Shown here piece by piece: positions 45,497 to 53,970 of a DNA stretch of 64,000 nt (positions are counted from its first letter, which is position 1; every line of letters begins with the position of its first letter). The stretch covers positions 62,001-126,000 of the forward strand of contig JBPOFN010000001.1 in assembly GCA_051251725.1 (NCBI GenBank), in the 5' to 3' direction. Origin of the DNA: JALZUE01 sp051251725 (GTDB taxonomy: Bacteria; Pseudomonadota; Gammaproteobacteria; Enterobacterales; Alteromonadaceae). A program made the translations under genes and the position numbers. The notes below the pieces were generated by a model, which saw only the letters and a program-made list of their open reading frames with translations, was not told the DNA's origin and did not search any database.

Positions 45497-45512
45497 TGCA
45501 AGCACAGTGCCA
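45497..45512 (-). promoter_or_regulatory. Sigma-54 (-24/-12) promoter of nirBD
   Basis: TGGCACTGTGCTTGCA matches the consensus TGGCAC-N5-TTGCW perfectly, with correct GG-GC spacing, 64 bases before the nirB ATG. Confidence 0.88.
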
Positions 45513-45597
45513 TTTACACATTTCCTTATAATTCAATAAGATAAAGTTAAATAGCGCTAACGAAACTGAGTTTTTGCACTAGAGTAAAGAAAAGAAC

Positions 45598-45655
45598 GCA
45601 CTAGAGGTGTGCACATTGATAAGGTTGTAAATATTGTGCACCAAGATGGACGAGT
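45598..45655. promoter_or_regulatory. Candidate NtrC sites upstream of nirB
   Basis: The stretch holds several TGCAC-type half-sites: GCACTAGAGGTGTGC (45599-45613) and TGCACCAAGATGGA (near 45637), about 90-140 bases upstream of the sigma-54 promoter, a normal enhancer distance. They fit GCACY-N5-RGTGC only in part. The rest of the 459-base nirB-MFS gap shows nothing clear. Confidence 0.5.
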
Positions 45656-45891
45656 AACTGAATAATCTGCCGTTAAACTCAAGCGTTCACAGTAAATGAA
45701 AGCGCATTCGGCAAGTTAATTTGCTGAGCAATCCAATAGTGACAGCTTAATAGATCCTTGTTAATTAACAACTGAATTAATTTCATTTGCGGCTGAAATA
45801 AATTAAATAGCTAACGCCTGAGGTTAGTAATGGCTACACTCAATGCTCAATAGCCCCATAACTTTATTAATAACAGCGTTGATAAGATACT

Positions 45892-47157
45892 ATGTATTCA
45901 AATATTTTTATTACTTTGGCATTGCTGGTCTTATCGGCAATTATTCTGGCTAAAAAATTTAGCTTAGAGAAAAACATTGTTTTATTGTTTATAGCGCAGC
46001 CATTAGTGATGGCGGCCACGCCCGTCATTGTTTTTATTGGCGGTATTGTCTCAACACAAATGGCCAGCGATCCTAGCTTAGCCACTTTACCGATCACGTT
46101 AATGATTTTAGGTGTGGCAGCAACATCTATTCCTGCCGCTTTATTAGCGAAAAATAAAGGCCGAAAAGTGGCGACCATGACAGGCTTTACCCTTGCCATT
46201 ATTGCTTCTTTACTGGCCATGACAGCAACACTGCTAACTAGCTTTGCCTTATTTATTACCGCCAGTGTCTGTTATGGTATGAGCGCCGCCTTTACCCAAC
46301 AAATACGCTTTGCTGCCATTGACAGTACCCCGAATAAATCCGACGTGCCAACCGTCATTTCCATTTTAATGTTAAGTGGTTTGTTCGCTGCCTTTTTAGG
46401 CCCTGAAATCGCAGTTGCCACCAAAGACTTAATCCGAGGCGGCACTGGCTTTGCGGGTGGCTTTTTAATTTTAGCTATACTGGCAGCGATAGCGCTGGTA
46501 ATTATTTCAAGCTTTAACAATCCTAAGCCAGCGACAATAAATATTGAGCAAAATATCCGGCCGTTAGCCAGCATAGTTAAACAACCGATTTTTATTATTG
46601 CAGTTTTAACGGCGGCCATAGGTTACGCCTTAATGAGTTATTTAATGACAGCGACACCGATCAGTATGCACCATAATCACGGCCATTCGCTTGCTGATAC
46701 TAAGTGGGTGATTCAAAGCCATATTGCCGCGATGTTTTTACCATCACTATTCACTGCTTTTTTAGTGAAAAAAATGGGTTTAAAAGGTTTATTAATTACT
46801 GGCACCGTTATTTATGCAGTAGTTGCGCTCGTGGCATTGTCTGGTCAAGCCGTAACACATTATTGGTGGGCGTTGATTTTATTAGGGATAGGTTGGAATT
46901 TTCTATTTTTAACTGGCACCAGTTTATTACCACTAAGCTATCAAGAAAATGAAAAACATAAAGTACAAGCCTGTAACGACTTTATCTTATTTGGCTTTCA
47001 AGCTGTGGCTTCGTTATTAGCCGGCTGGATGTTATATCAATATGGTTGGACCGGCGTGGTACTTTCAAGCTTACCTTTTATCATCACGCTATTTGTACTG
47101 TTTGGCTATTATCATCAAAGCAGTAAAAAACAGCACGGTACACACTTGAGATATTAA
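45892..47157 (+). CDS. MFS transporter of unknown substrate
   Basis: A 421-residue major facilitator protein with about 12 hydrophobic helices and a cytoplasmic loop carrying AKNKGRKV in the position of the MFS loop motif. A histidine-rich loop (SMHHNHGHS, about residue 260) is unusual. It diverges from nirB and its end overlaps the YgjV gene by four bases on the opposite strand. Position suggests a link to nitrogen metabolism, but the NarK-type motif is absent and the substrate is unknown. Confidence 0.75.
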   Translation: MYSNIFITLALLVLSAIILAKKFSLEKNIVLLFIAQPLVMAATPVIVFIGGIVSTQMASDPSLATLPITLMILGVAATSIPAALLAKNKGRKVATMTGFTLAIIASLLAMTATLLTSFALFITASVCYGMSAAFTQQIRFAAIDSTPNKSDVPTVISILMLSGLFAAFLGPEIAVATKDLIRGGTGFAGGFLILAILAAIALVIISSFNNPKPATINIEQNIRPLASIVKQPIFIIAVLTAAIGYALMSYLMTATPISMHHNHGHSLADTKWVIQSHIAAMFLPSLFTAFLVKKMGLKGLLITGTVIYAVVALVALSGQAVTHYWWALILLGIGWNFLFLTGTSLLPLSYQENEKHKVQACNDFILFGFQAVASLLAGWMLYQYGWTGVVLSSLPFIITLFVLFGYYHQSSKKQHGTHLRY

Positions 47158-47717
47158 CGGCTATTTCCCATGTCCAGTAAAATCTTATCATGTTGTGCTG
47201 TTTTACCATCTCGATATAAGCGATACATGGTTGATAAATTCGTGACCAACACTAATAACTCCAACATAATTCCGCCAATAGAGCCGATAATAATATTACT
47301 GGTTAACCAACATAAACAACCGAATGTTAACATCACTCGCATCGCAATGCCTTTTAGGCAGAATAAGCCATAAGTACCAAAACATCCGGCAATAACCGCC
47401 AGCCAATGATACCACTGTTCAACCCATGAATATGCCACCCCTAGCATTACAACAATAAAAAATAAGGCGGCATACTTAGATGAGATTTTAATAGACGCGG
47501 CCGTGCGTAGAATCGATACGGTAGTAGCGATTACTGAGGTCATGGCATCCATCAGGTAAAAATGTAAAGTATGGTTCACGTTTAATAAAATATGAAAATA
47601 CTTAAAACGTTTATCGTCTTTCTGTAAAAAACAGGCGGCGCCTAAAGCAAAACTAAACAGCCCGATTAATTGCGCGAAAAAATTTTCAGGTAGATCAGCT
47701 AATATTTCATTTACCAT
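47154..47717 (-). CDS. ygjV: YgjV-family inner-membrane protein
   Basis: A 187-residue protein with about five to six hydrophobic segments, recognised as the YgjV family by GLFSFALGAACFLQKDDKRFKYFHILLNVNHTLHFYLMDAMTSVIATTVSILRT. The function of the family is not known. It follows a short hypothetical gene with a three-base gap, so the two may be co-transcribed. Confidence 0.8.
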   Translation of the reverse strand: MVNEILADLPENFFAQLIGLFSFALGAACFLQKDDKRFKYFHILLNVNHTLHFYLMDAMTSVIATTVSILRTAASIKISSKYAALFFIVVMLGVAYSWVEQWYHWLAVIAGCFGTYGLFCLKGIAMRVMLTFGCLCWLTSNIIIGSIGGIMLELLVLVTNLSTMYRLYRDGKTAQHDKILLDMGNSR

Positions 47718-47720
47718 TAA

Positions 47721-48125
47721 CTATGAACCAACTTGTGGTTCAACCGTTCTTGGCACCCATTCCCACCATTGCTGCTGACCATCATCAACTGAACTTTTTT
47801 CTTGTGTTTGATGAATATCCCAAGTCACTAAATAATCAGGATTCACTAACTTTACGCCGTCAGTGCTAGTATGAAACTCACCTTTAGGGGCAATAAACCA
47901 ACAATTTAAATTAGCTGGAATTAAAAACTCAGGCGTTTTTTGACCTTTTTTAAGCGGTTTAGCATGCTCGGCACTGGCAAGCTCAATAGTAATACCTAGC
48001 TCTTTATCAACCGACTTAACCATACCACCTAACATGCTTTGTTTGAGTTGCTCACCATTTTTATCAAAATAGCTCAAACCAATTAAACATGTTTTACCAA
48101 TTACATTATCTAATGTTAACGACAT
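47721..48125 (-). CDS. Conserved-looking hypothetical protein
   Basis: A 134-residue soluble protein that I do not recognise. It is mainly predicted beta-strand in the first half (KTCLIGLSYFDKNGEQLKQSMLGGMVKSVDKELGITIEL), reminiscent of small barrel folds, and ends in a Trp-rich stretch (QQWWEWVPRTV). No cysteine cluster or catalytic motif is seen. It lies between the nitrate reductase operon terminator and ygjV. Confidence 0.7.
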   Translation of the reverse strand: MSLTLDNVIGKTCLIGLSYFDKNGEQLKQSMLGGMVKSVDKELGITIELASAEHAKPLKKGQKTPEFLIPANLNCWFIAPKGEFHTSTDGVKLVNPDYLVTWDIHQTQEKSSVDDGQQQWWEWVPRTVEPQVGS

Positions 48126-48180
48126 AAAAATATTCTTTCTCTACTGAGTTACGATTTACAAAAATCATGCTTTAAAAACG

Positions 48181-48206
48181 AAAATGGCACTACAAAAGTG
48201 CCATTT
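48181..48206 (-). terminator. Terminator of the nasA-dmsBC unit
   Basis: AAATGGCACT and AGTGCCATTT form a 10-base-pair stem with T residues on the minus strand, about 120 bases after the DmsBC stop. Confidence 0.82.
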
Positions 48207-48326
48207 ATTATAAGCTATTTTACCTAACAGCAATAGGATGTTTACGTTTTAGGCTAGGCGCTTAATGTGATGTGTAGTTTACTACTCAAACATTCAGCAA
48301 CGCAGCATAAGGCGTAACAGACATTG

Positions 48327-50318
48327 CTAATGCGCCAAAGGGGCTACACCGGTAGCTGGGTTGTCGGCTAGACCGATGTCTCGTGCATGTTGTTCAAAGC
48401 CTTTGTTCTTCCAGAAGAATGCACCAGGCATAGTCGTTGGAATAATTAAAATATAAAACAATGCACGGCCAATCGCGGCAGTAAAGAAGTTCAACAAGGC
48501 TAAACCCAACCAAACCACTAACAATAAGCTGTCGGTAAAACCTAACAAGCTTAAGGTTAATAAACCGGTTGCAGCAACTATGTTCAAACCTAATAACCAG
48601 TTACGGAACAGATACGTTTTACCAAAGGTTGTACACTGTACATAATGAGCTGCGCCGCCTTCATTTTCATTACGATTTAAGTCATGGTTATGTTTAATTA
48701 AACCTAACGCTTCAATTACCATACCTAAAGTAAATACGGCGCCGAAGATAAAGCTCGCTTGAACAATTACCGCACTTGCTGCGTCGGTTGCAAATAAAGT
48801 GGTTAACACTACGATTGCACTAAAGAAGGCACCTAATGATAACGAGTTACCGGCAAACGATGTCGCTGTTTGTAAGTGATTCCAAAATGGACGCGCTTTA
48901 ATTTGGTAACATTGGTTCATGTAATATAAACCACCAGCACCAGCGATTATCGCAAAGACACCCGCACCAGTAACTAAACCAGCTAATGGCAAACCAGCGG
49001 TTAATTCAGCTAAGTTTACACCTAACCAATCAATGCTTAAGGTATTGACAAAACCGTTACTTGGAATAGCAAATAATGCGGTTAACCCAGTACCCGCTGA
49101 GAACATCGCTAAACCAAAACCTTCACGGCTCATTGGTGAATAGCGTAAGTTATTAAAACCGCGATAAAAACGTAGTGGTTTACCTAAATGGGTGACACTC
49201 ATTAACAAAGCAAAGCTGGTCATTACCACCGCAAAAATCGCCAGCGGTAAAAACATATCTGAAGCAACAAAAGTCTCAAACGCTTCAATACCAAATAATG
49301 CCCCTAAAAATGGAATTAAAAACATACCATAGGCTGCTTGGGCAAATAAGGTAAATAATACCAGTGGGTTTTCACGCGAGTTTAATTTCGAGAAATTCCA
49401 ATGTTGTGCTTTACCGGCTTTTTGATCAACCACTGGCTTGTAGTTACCTTTATCATCGCGATGATATTTCACTGGCATCGAGTCAGTTCGGGTCATCTCA
49501 ATTGGCATGGTTTTGGTTTGTTGAAAACGAATATTGGGCTGGGTAATTTCTGGCGTTGGAAAGCCTGGGATCTCAGTTTTACATTGTTCACGATTTTCAG
49601 GGGTATTTTCAACGACACCAAAGTCTAAGGCATTACCAACACAAGCTGAAACACAGGCTGGTTTTAAACCTACTTCTAAACGGTCAACACACATATTACA
49701 TTTTGAAACTTGACCTTTAACCGGATCAAGCTGCGGCGCATTGTATGGGCAAACCCAAGTACAATAGCCACAACCAAAACAAGTTTCAGGGTCTTGTAAT
49801 ACCGCGCCATATTCCACGTGTTTAGTATAAGCACGAGTTGGACAGCCTTTCAAACAAACCGGGTTATCACAATGGTTACAAGCCATTGAAATATTCATTC
49901 GTTTATAATCCGGGTATGAACCACCTTCAACATAACCGACCGAACGGAAAGCTAAATGAGCGGGATTATCATTTTTCTCTGAACATGCCGCTTCACAGGC
50001 ATGACAGCCAATACAGTTATCAGCCGTGAAGAAAAAACCATGTTGTTTATTACGATTAGGATTTGAACCAACGCTTGGGTTTTCATTAATGAACATTGAG
50101 CGCTCGGCTTCCTGTCCAGTTAAATCAACTAAATCAATTAGCTGCCCATAACGGTTAGTATCTTTTATTGGCTGATCTGGCAAGACCGCGTAAGCACGCT
50201 CTTGGGTACGTACTTCCCAGTGATCCGAGCGGCCATCTTGCTCAGTACCCTCAACCATCATGTTAGGGTCAAAACTTTCTACACTGGTATCAGTGTTAGT
50301 ATTTATTTCTTTAGTCAT
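48327..50318 (-). CDS. Fused DmsB-like iron-sulfur and DmsC-like membrane anchor subunit
   Basis: A 663-residue fusion. Residues about 50-250 carry four [4Fe-4S] motifs: CIGCHACEAAC, CNHCDNPVCLKGC, CFGCGYCTWVC and CNMCVDRLEVGLKPACVSAC. After a linker, about 300-650 form eight membrane helices of the DmsC quinol-oxidising type (LAIFAVVMTSFALLMSVTHLGKPLRFYRG). I chose the ATG at 50318 with an AGGT ribosome site over an upstream TTG. It sits 95 bases downstream of nasA, suggesting it feeds quinol electrons to that reductase. Confidence 0.88.
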   Translation of the reverse strand: MTKEINTNTDTSVESFDPNMMVEGTEQDGRSDHWEVRTQERAYAVLPDQPIKDTNRYGQLIDLVDLTGQEAERSMFINENPSVGSNPNRNKQHGFFFTADNCIGCHACEAACSEKNDNPAHLAFRSVGYVEGGSYPDYKRMNISMACNHCDNPVCLKGCPTRAYTKHVEYGAVLQDPETCFGCGYCTWVCPYNAPQLDPVKGQVSKCNMCVDRLEVGLKPACVSACVGNALDFGVVENTPENREQCKTEIPGFPTPEITQPNIRFQQTKTMPIEMTRTDSMPVKYHRDDKGNYKPVVDQKAGKAQHWNFSKLNSRENPLVLFTLFAQAAYGMFLIPFLGALFGIEAFETFVASDMFLPLAIFAVVMTSFALLMSVTHLGKPLRFYRGFNNLRYSPMSREGFGLAMFSAGTGLTALFAIPSNGFVNTLSIDWLGVNLAELTAGLPLAGLVTGAGVFAIIAGAGGLYYMNQCYQIKARPFWNHLQTATSFAGNSLSLGAFFSAIVVLTTLFATDAASAVIVQASFIFGAVFTLGMVIEALGLIKHNHDLNRNENEGGAAHYVQCTTFGKTYLFRNWLLGLNIVAATGLLTLSLLGFTDSLLLVVWLGLALLNFFTAAIGRALFYILIIPTTMPGAFFWKNKGFEQHARDIGLADNPATGVAPLAH

Positions 50319-50413
50319 TACTTTACCTACTTTCTTTCCAGACAAGTTTGCTGACAAATTTCATTCGATTTATTCAAGCTTTTTAATTAATCATTAACCT
50401 TAACGGGCAAAGA

Positions 50414-52627
50414 TTAATAAGTACGGCGCTCAACATTCAGGCGTGCAGCTTCGTCTTGATCAACATGTTCAATACGTACTGAGCCTTGTTTAAATGCTGG
50501 TTGGCGCGAGTATGGGTCTAATAAACCTAAGGTTAATCGGTTAACACAATCATGGAAATGGAACGGAATAAATACCATATTTCGTGAAACACGTTGAGTT
50601 AGCTGAACCAAAACCACAGCATCACCGCGTTTTGACGTTAAGCGAACATAACTTTGATGCTCAATACCCAATTCAGCCGCTGCATCTGGATTCATTTCCA
50701 TATATGGCGTTGGGCTAAATTTGTTACAGTTACCAATTTTACCGGTACGAGTACGAGTATGAAAATGCTCAACCACACGGCCACTGTTTAACCAGAACGG
50801 GTAATCTTTACAGGGTTTTTCATTGTTGTCATAAAAGTCGACACAAATTAAATTCGCTTTACCTGATTTAGTTTGAAACTTACCATCAGTGTATAAACGC
50901 GGCGCGCCTTTTTCGATCCCTGCTGCAGCATCTTCTTCACTGTACGGCCATTGAATACCACGAGCTTTAATGATTTTTTCATAGCTCATGCCTGAAATAT
51001 CTAGCGTTCTTTCATTGCCATAAGCATTTGACCCTTTCGACAAGTGCTTCATTTCATTAAACGCGTCTTCTGGTTTTTCAGGGAAGTGAATTTTATGACC
51101 ATTTTCAAAGCGTTTCGCCATTTGATTGAAAATCCAAAAATCAGGTTTTGAATCTGCATAAGGTGGCAATACGTTATCAATTAAGTTAACGCGGCGCTCA
51201 GTATTGGTGTGACAACCTTGTTTTTCAGCCCACACAGAAGCCGGAAAATACATATGGGCATATTGATTCATCTCCACATCTTCATAAACATCTTGCACAA
51301 CTAGATATTCTAATTTTTCAAGCGCTTTACGAATTCGGCCGGTATTCGGCATTGACGTCATAGGGTTAGTTGCAACAATCCATAAGGCTTTAATTTCACC
51401 GGTTTCAATCGCTGGGAAAATATCCGTTTCCGCTAAGCCACGTTTTTTCGGGAAAAATTCTGGGTCAATACCCCAAAAATCCGCAATTTCTTGGCGATCA
51501 TCTGGGTTTTCTAAATAACGGTAGCCTGGTAAACCTGAACATGACGACCATTCACGTGTCCCCATTGCATTACACTGACCAGTAATTGACAGCGAAGTAC
51601 CGCCTGGCTTACCAATGTTACCGGTAATTAGGTTTAAGTTGTTGATGTTAGCAACACCGTCTGAACCGTGAGTAGATTGGTTAATCCCCATGGTCCAAAT
51701 ACTCATGGCCGCTGGCGCTTTGGCGTAAATACGAGCAACCGTACGAATAGTATCTTCATCAATACCACATTGATGTTGAGCTACTTCAGGTGCGTAATCT
51801 TGCACTAGTTTTTGTAACTCGTCATAGCCTTGGGTATGAGCATCAATATATTCTTTGTCTTGTAAACCTTCATTGATGATGACGTACATCATAGAGTTAA
51901 TTAAAACACAGTCAGTACCTGGGGTGATAGGTAAGTGAATATCAGCAAACTGTGCCAACATAGTGACACGCGGATCAACCACAATTAACGGGAATTTACG
52001 TTTTTCTAACGCTTCTTTTAAACGCCAGTAAATAATTGGGTGTTGCTCAGGTAAGTTTGAACCAAACGCCATAAAACAATGGGTATGTTCAAAATCGTCA
52101 TAACAACCTGGAGGACCGTCTGAACCAAAGCTACGCTTATAACCACTAACGGCAGAAGCCATACAAAGTGTAGTGTTACCGTCATAGTTGTTAGTGCCAA
52201 TACAACCACGCGCTAGCTTACCTAAAGTATAAAATTCTTCAGTTAATAACTGACCAGTAGAAATAATGGCAACAGCGTCGCGACCATATTTCTCTTGAAC
52301 TTCTTTAAATTTAGCTGCTGAGGTATCTAAGGCATTGTCCCAAGTCGTTGGTTGAAATTCTTCATAATGCTTATCACGCATTAATGGTTGTGTACCACGG
52401 CCTGGGCTTTCGAATAACTCGTGTTCTAATAAACCTTTAATACAAAGTTTTCCACGGTTAACATCTGCACCTGCGTGCCCACGACTGGTAACTATTTTTT
52501 GATTATCATCAAGGCCAATTTCAATTGAGCAACCTGTTGAACAATAGTTACAAGTGGTGTATTTCCATTCCTTTACTTTTTTACTAGGAATGGTGATCGG
52601 TTTTCTGTTCTTACGGCCAAACAGCAT
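50414..52627 (-). CDS. nasA: NasA-type assimilatory nitrate reductase catalytic subunit
   Basis: A 737-residue molybdopterin (bis-MGD) enzyme. The N-terminal [4Fe-4S] ligands are CNYCSTGC...KLCIKG, and the Mo-ligand Cys is in TTLCMASAVSGYKR, as in Nas/Nap enzymes. There is no Tat signal, so it is cytoplasmic. The C-terminal [2Fe-2S] extension of some NasA proteins is missing, which fits the separate DmsBC-like partner. Clustering with nirBD, a NarK-type transporter and sigma-54 promoters supports nitrate as substrate. A formate dehydrogenase-like role is less likely. Confidence 0.88.
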   Translation of the reverse strand: MLFGRKNRKPITIPSKKVKEWKYTTCNYCSTGCSIEIGLDDNQKIVTSRGHAGADVNRGKLCIKGLLEHELFESPGRGTQPLMRDKHYEEFQPTTWDNALDTSAAKFKEVQEKYGRDAVAIISTGQLLTEEFYTLGKLARGCIGTNNYDGNTTLCMASAVSGYKRSFGSDGPPGCYDDFEHTHCFMAFGSNLPEQHPIIYWRLKEALEKRKFPLIVVDPRVTMLAQFADIHLPITPGTDCVLINSMMYVIINEGLQDKEYIDAHTQGYDELQKLVQDYAPEVAQHQCGIDEDTIRTVARIYAKAPAAMSIWTMGINQSTHGSDGVANINNLNLITGNIGKPGGTSLSITGQCNAMGTREWSSCSGLPGYRYLENPDDRQEIADFWGIDPEFFPKKRGLAETDIFPAIETGEIKALWIVATNPMTSMPNTGRIRKALEKLEYLVVQDVYEDVEMNQYAHMYFPASVWAEKQGCHTNTERRVNLIDNVLPPYADSKPDFWIFNQMAKRFENGHKIHFPEKPEDAFNEMKHLSKGSNAYGNERTLDISGMSYEKIIKARGIQWPYSEEDAAAGIEKGAPRLYTDGKFQTKSGKANLICVDFYDNNEKPCKDYPFWLNSGRVVEHFHTRTRTGKIGNCNKFSPTPYMEMNPDAAAELGIEHQSYVRLTSKRGDAVVLVQLTQRVSRNMVFIPFHFHDCVNRLTLGLLDPYSRQPAFKQGSVRIEHVDQDEAARLNVERRTY

Positions 52628-52668
52628 AAACAGGTCCTACGTTATTAATTAGAGCAATGATTCTATAA

Positions 52669-52684
52669 AGCAAAAATCAGACCA
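52669..52684 (-). promoter_or_regulatory. Sigma-54 (-24/-12) promoter of nasA
   Basis: TGGTCTGATTTTTGCT keeps the GG and GC dinucleotides at the correct spacing and the TTGCT -12 element, 42 bases before the nasA ATG. The -24 box is weaker than at nirB. Confidence 0.65.
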
Positions 52685-52747
52685 TTAAATTTAACGTTTA
52701 AATACAATGAGTTAACAGGTAGGTGCCGAGGGTTTCTGTACTATTTA

Positions 52748-52802
52748 GGTGCGTAATAAACAGATTCTGGTGCAAATTAAATTAATTGCACCATTATGCA
52801 CC
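52748..52802. promoter_or_regulatory. Cluster of NtrC-like half-sites upstream of nasA
   Basis: GGTGCG (52748), GGTGCA (52769), TGCACC (52787) and TGCACC (52797) lie 64-130 bases upstream of the predicted sigma-54 promoter. GGTGCA and TGCACC match NtrC half-sites, though spacing differs from the standard N5. The 338-base gap holds nothing else except the htpX terminator. Confidence 0.5.
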
Positions 52803-52908
52803 AAGCACTAACAAGAGAGTAAAATAAAGCGTAGTCAGAGCTAAGTGAATATCGTTCTTAGTTTTTGATTTCAAAAACAAACTAACTATTCGCACGACTA
52901 TTTGAGAT

Positions 52909-52940
52909 AAAAAAAGAGCAGCTAATTTCTTAGCTGCTCT
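52909..52940 (-). terminator. Terminator of the narK-kinase-htpX unit
   Basis: AGAGCAGCTAA and TTAGCTGCTCT form an 11-base-pair stem followed by seven T residues on the minus strand, 26 bases after the htpX stop. Confidence 0.9.
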
Positions 52941-52965
52941 AGTGGTTTATAAGACAGCTTCGCCT

Positions 52966-53847
52966 TTAAATATCACGAGAGATATTTTGTAATGCCTTAA
53001 TACGGTCATCAAGTGGCGGATGGCTGGCAAATAAACTTAAAAATTTAGATTTACTGTTAATACCAAATGCCATCATCGAACCTTCTAATTGACTGTCTTG
53101 GCTACGTTTGAGTTTTTCTAGTGCGCCAATCATCGCCGAAGTGCCTGCTAAATGTGCTCCGCCGGCATCTGCGATAAATTCACGTTTACGTGAAAACCAA
53201 GCAACAATAATGCTCGCCAGCACACCTAAGATCATTTCCAAAACAAACACAACAGCAAAATAAGCGATACCGCCTAACCCGCCTTGGTTATTATTGCTGC
53301 GCGTCGCGTTATCAATAATACCCGCGATGATCCGCGCTAAAAAAATAACAAAGGTATTTACTACCCCTTGTACTAACGTCAAAGTAACCATGTCACCGTT
53401 AGCAATATGGCTAATTTCATGCCCTATTACCGCTTCAGCTTCTTGCTGCGTCATATTCTCAAGTAAGCCAGTACTGATCGCGACCAAGGCATTATTTTTA
53501 TTAGCACCAGTCGCAAAGGCATTCATATCCGGCGAGTTATAAAGCGCAACTTCAGGCATGCCGATTTTTGCGAGTTTCGCATGGCGAGCTACCGTTTCTA
53601 ATAACCACCGCTCGGTTGTTGTACTCGGCTGTTCAATCACATAAGCACCCACTGAGCGCTTTGCCATCCACTTCGACATCAACAGTGAAATAATCGCCCC
53701 GCCAAAACCAAAAACACACGCCAGTAGTAATAAACCACCTATGCCTTGTCGATCAATACCAAAAACTGACATTAATATACTTAAGGTAACACTGAGCACC
53801 AACATAATCGCTAAGTTGGTTATTAGAAATAATACGATTCTTTGCAT
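52966..53847 (-). CDS. htpX: HtpX membrane protease
   Basis: A 293-residue M48 zinc protease of the inner membrane that degrades damaged membrane proteins. The zinc motif is HEISH (VIGHEISHIANGDMVTL) with the third ligand Glu in REFIADAGGAHLAG. Two helices precede and two follow the active site. It lies 123 bases downstream of the kinase gene. Usually a stress gene, so its place beside nitrate genes is probably incidental. Confidence 0.95.
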   Translation of the reverse strand: MQRIVLFLITNLAIMLVLSVTLSILMSVFGIDRQGIGGLLLLACVFGFGGAIISLLMSKWMAKRSVGAYVIEQPSTTTERWLLETVARHAKLAKIGMPEVALYNSPDMNAFATGANKNNALVAISTGLLENMTQQEAEAVIGHEISHIANGDMVTLTLVQGVVNTFVIFLARIIAGIIDNATRSNNNQGGLGGIAYFAVVFVLEMILGVLASIIVAWFSRKREFIADAGGAHLAGTSAMIGALEKLKRSQDSQLEGSMMAFGINSKSKFLSLFASHPPLDDRIKALQNISRDI

Positions 53848-53970
53848 TTTAAATTCCGAAATAAAATCACACTAAGACATAATATGTCTAATATTTATTA
53901 AAACAAGTAAATTAAAATTATAATTTAACATTGCTAGCTAACCGGAAAAATCGAGTATAACTACAATAAG

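Noticed and set aside
45892..47157. The MFS gene as a second nitrate transporter
   Set aside because: It lacks the NarK glycine-rich nitrate signatures that are clear in the protein at 55772-57241.
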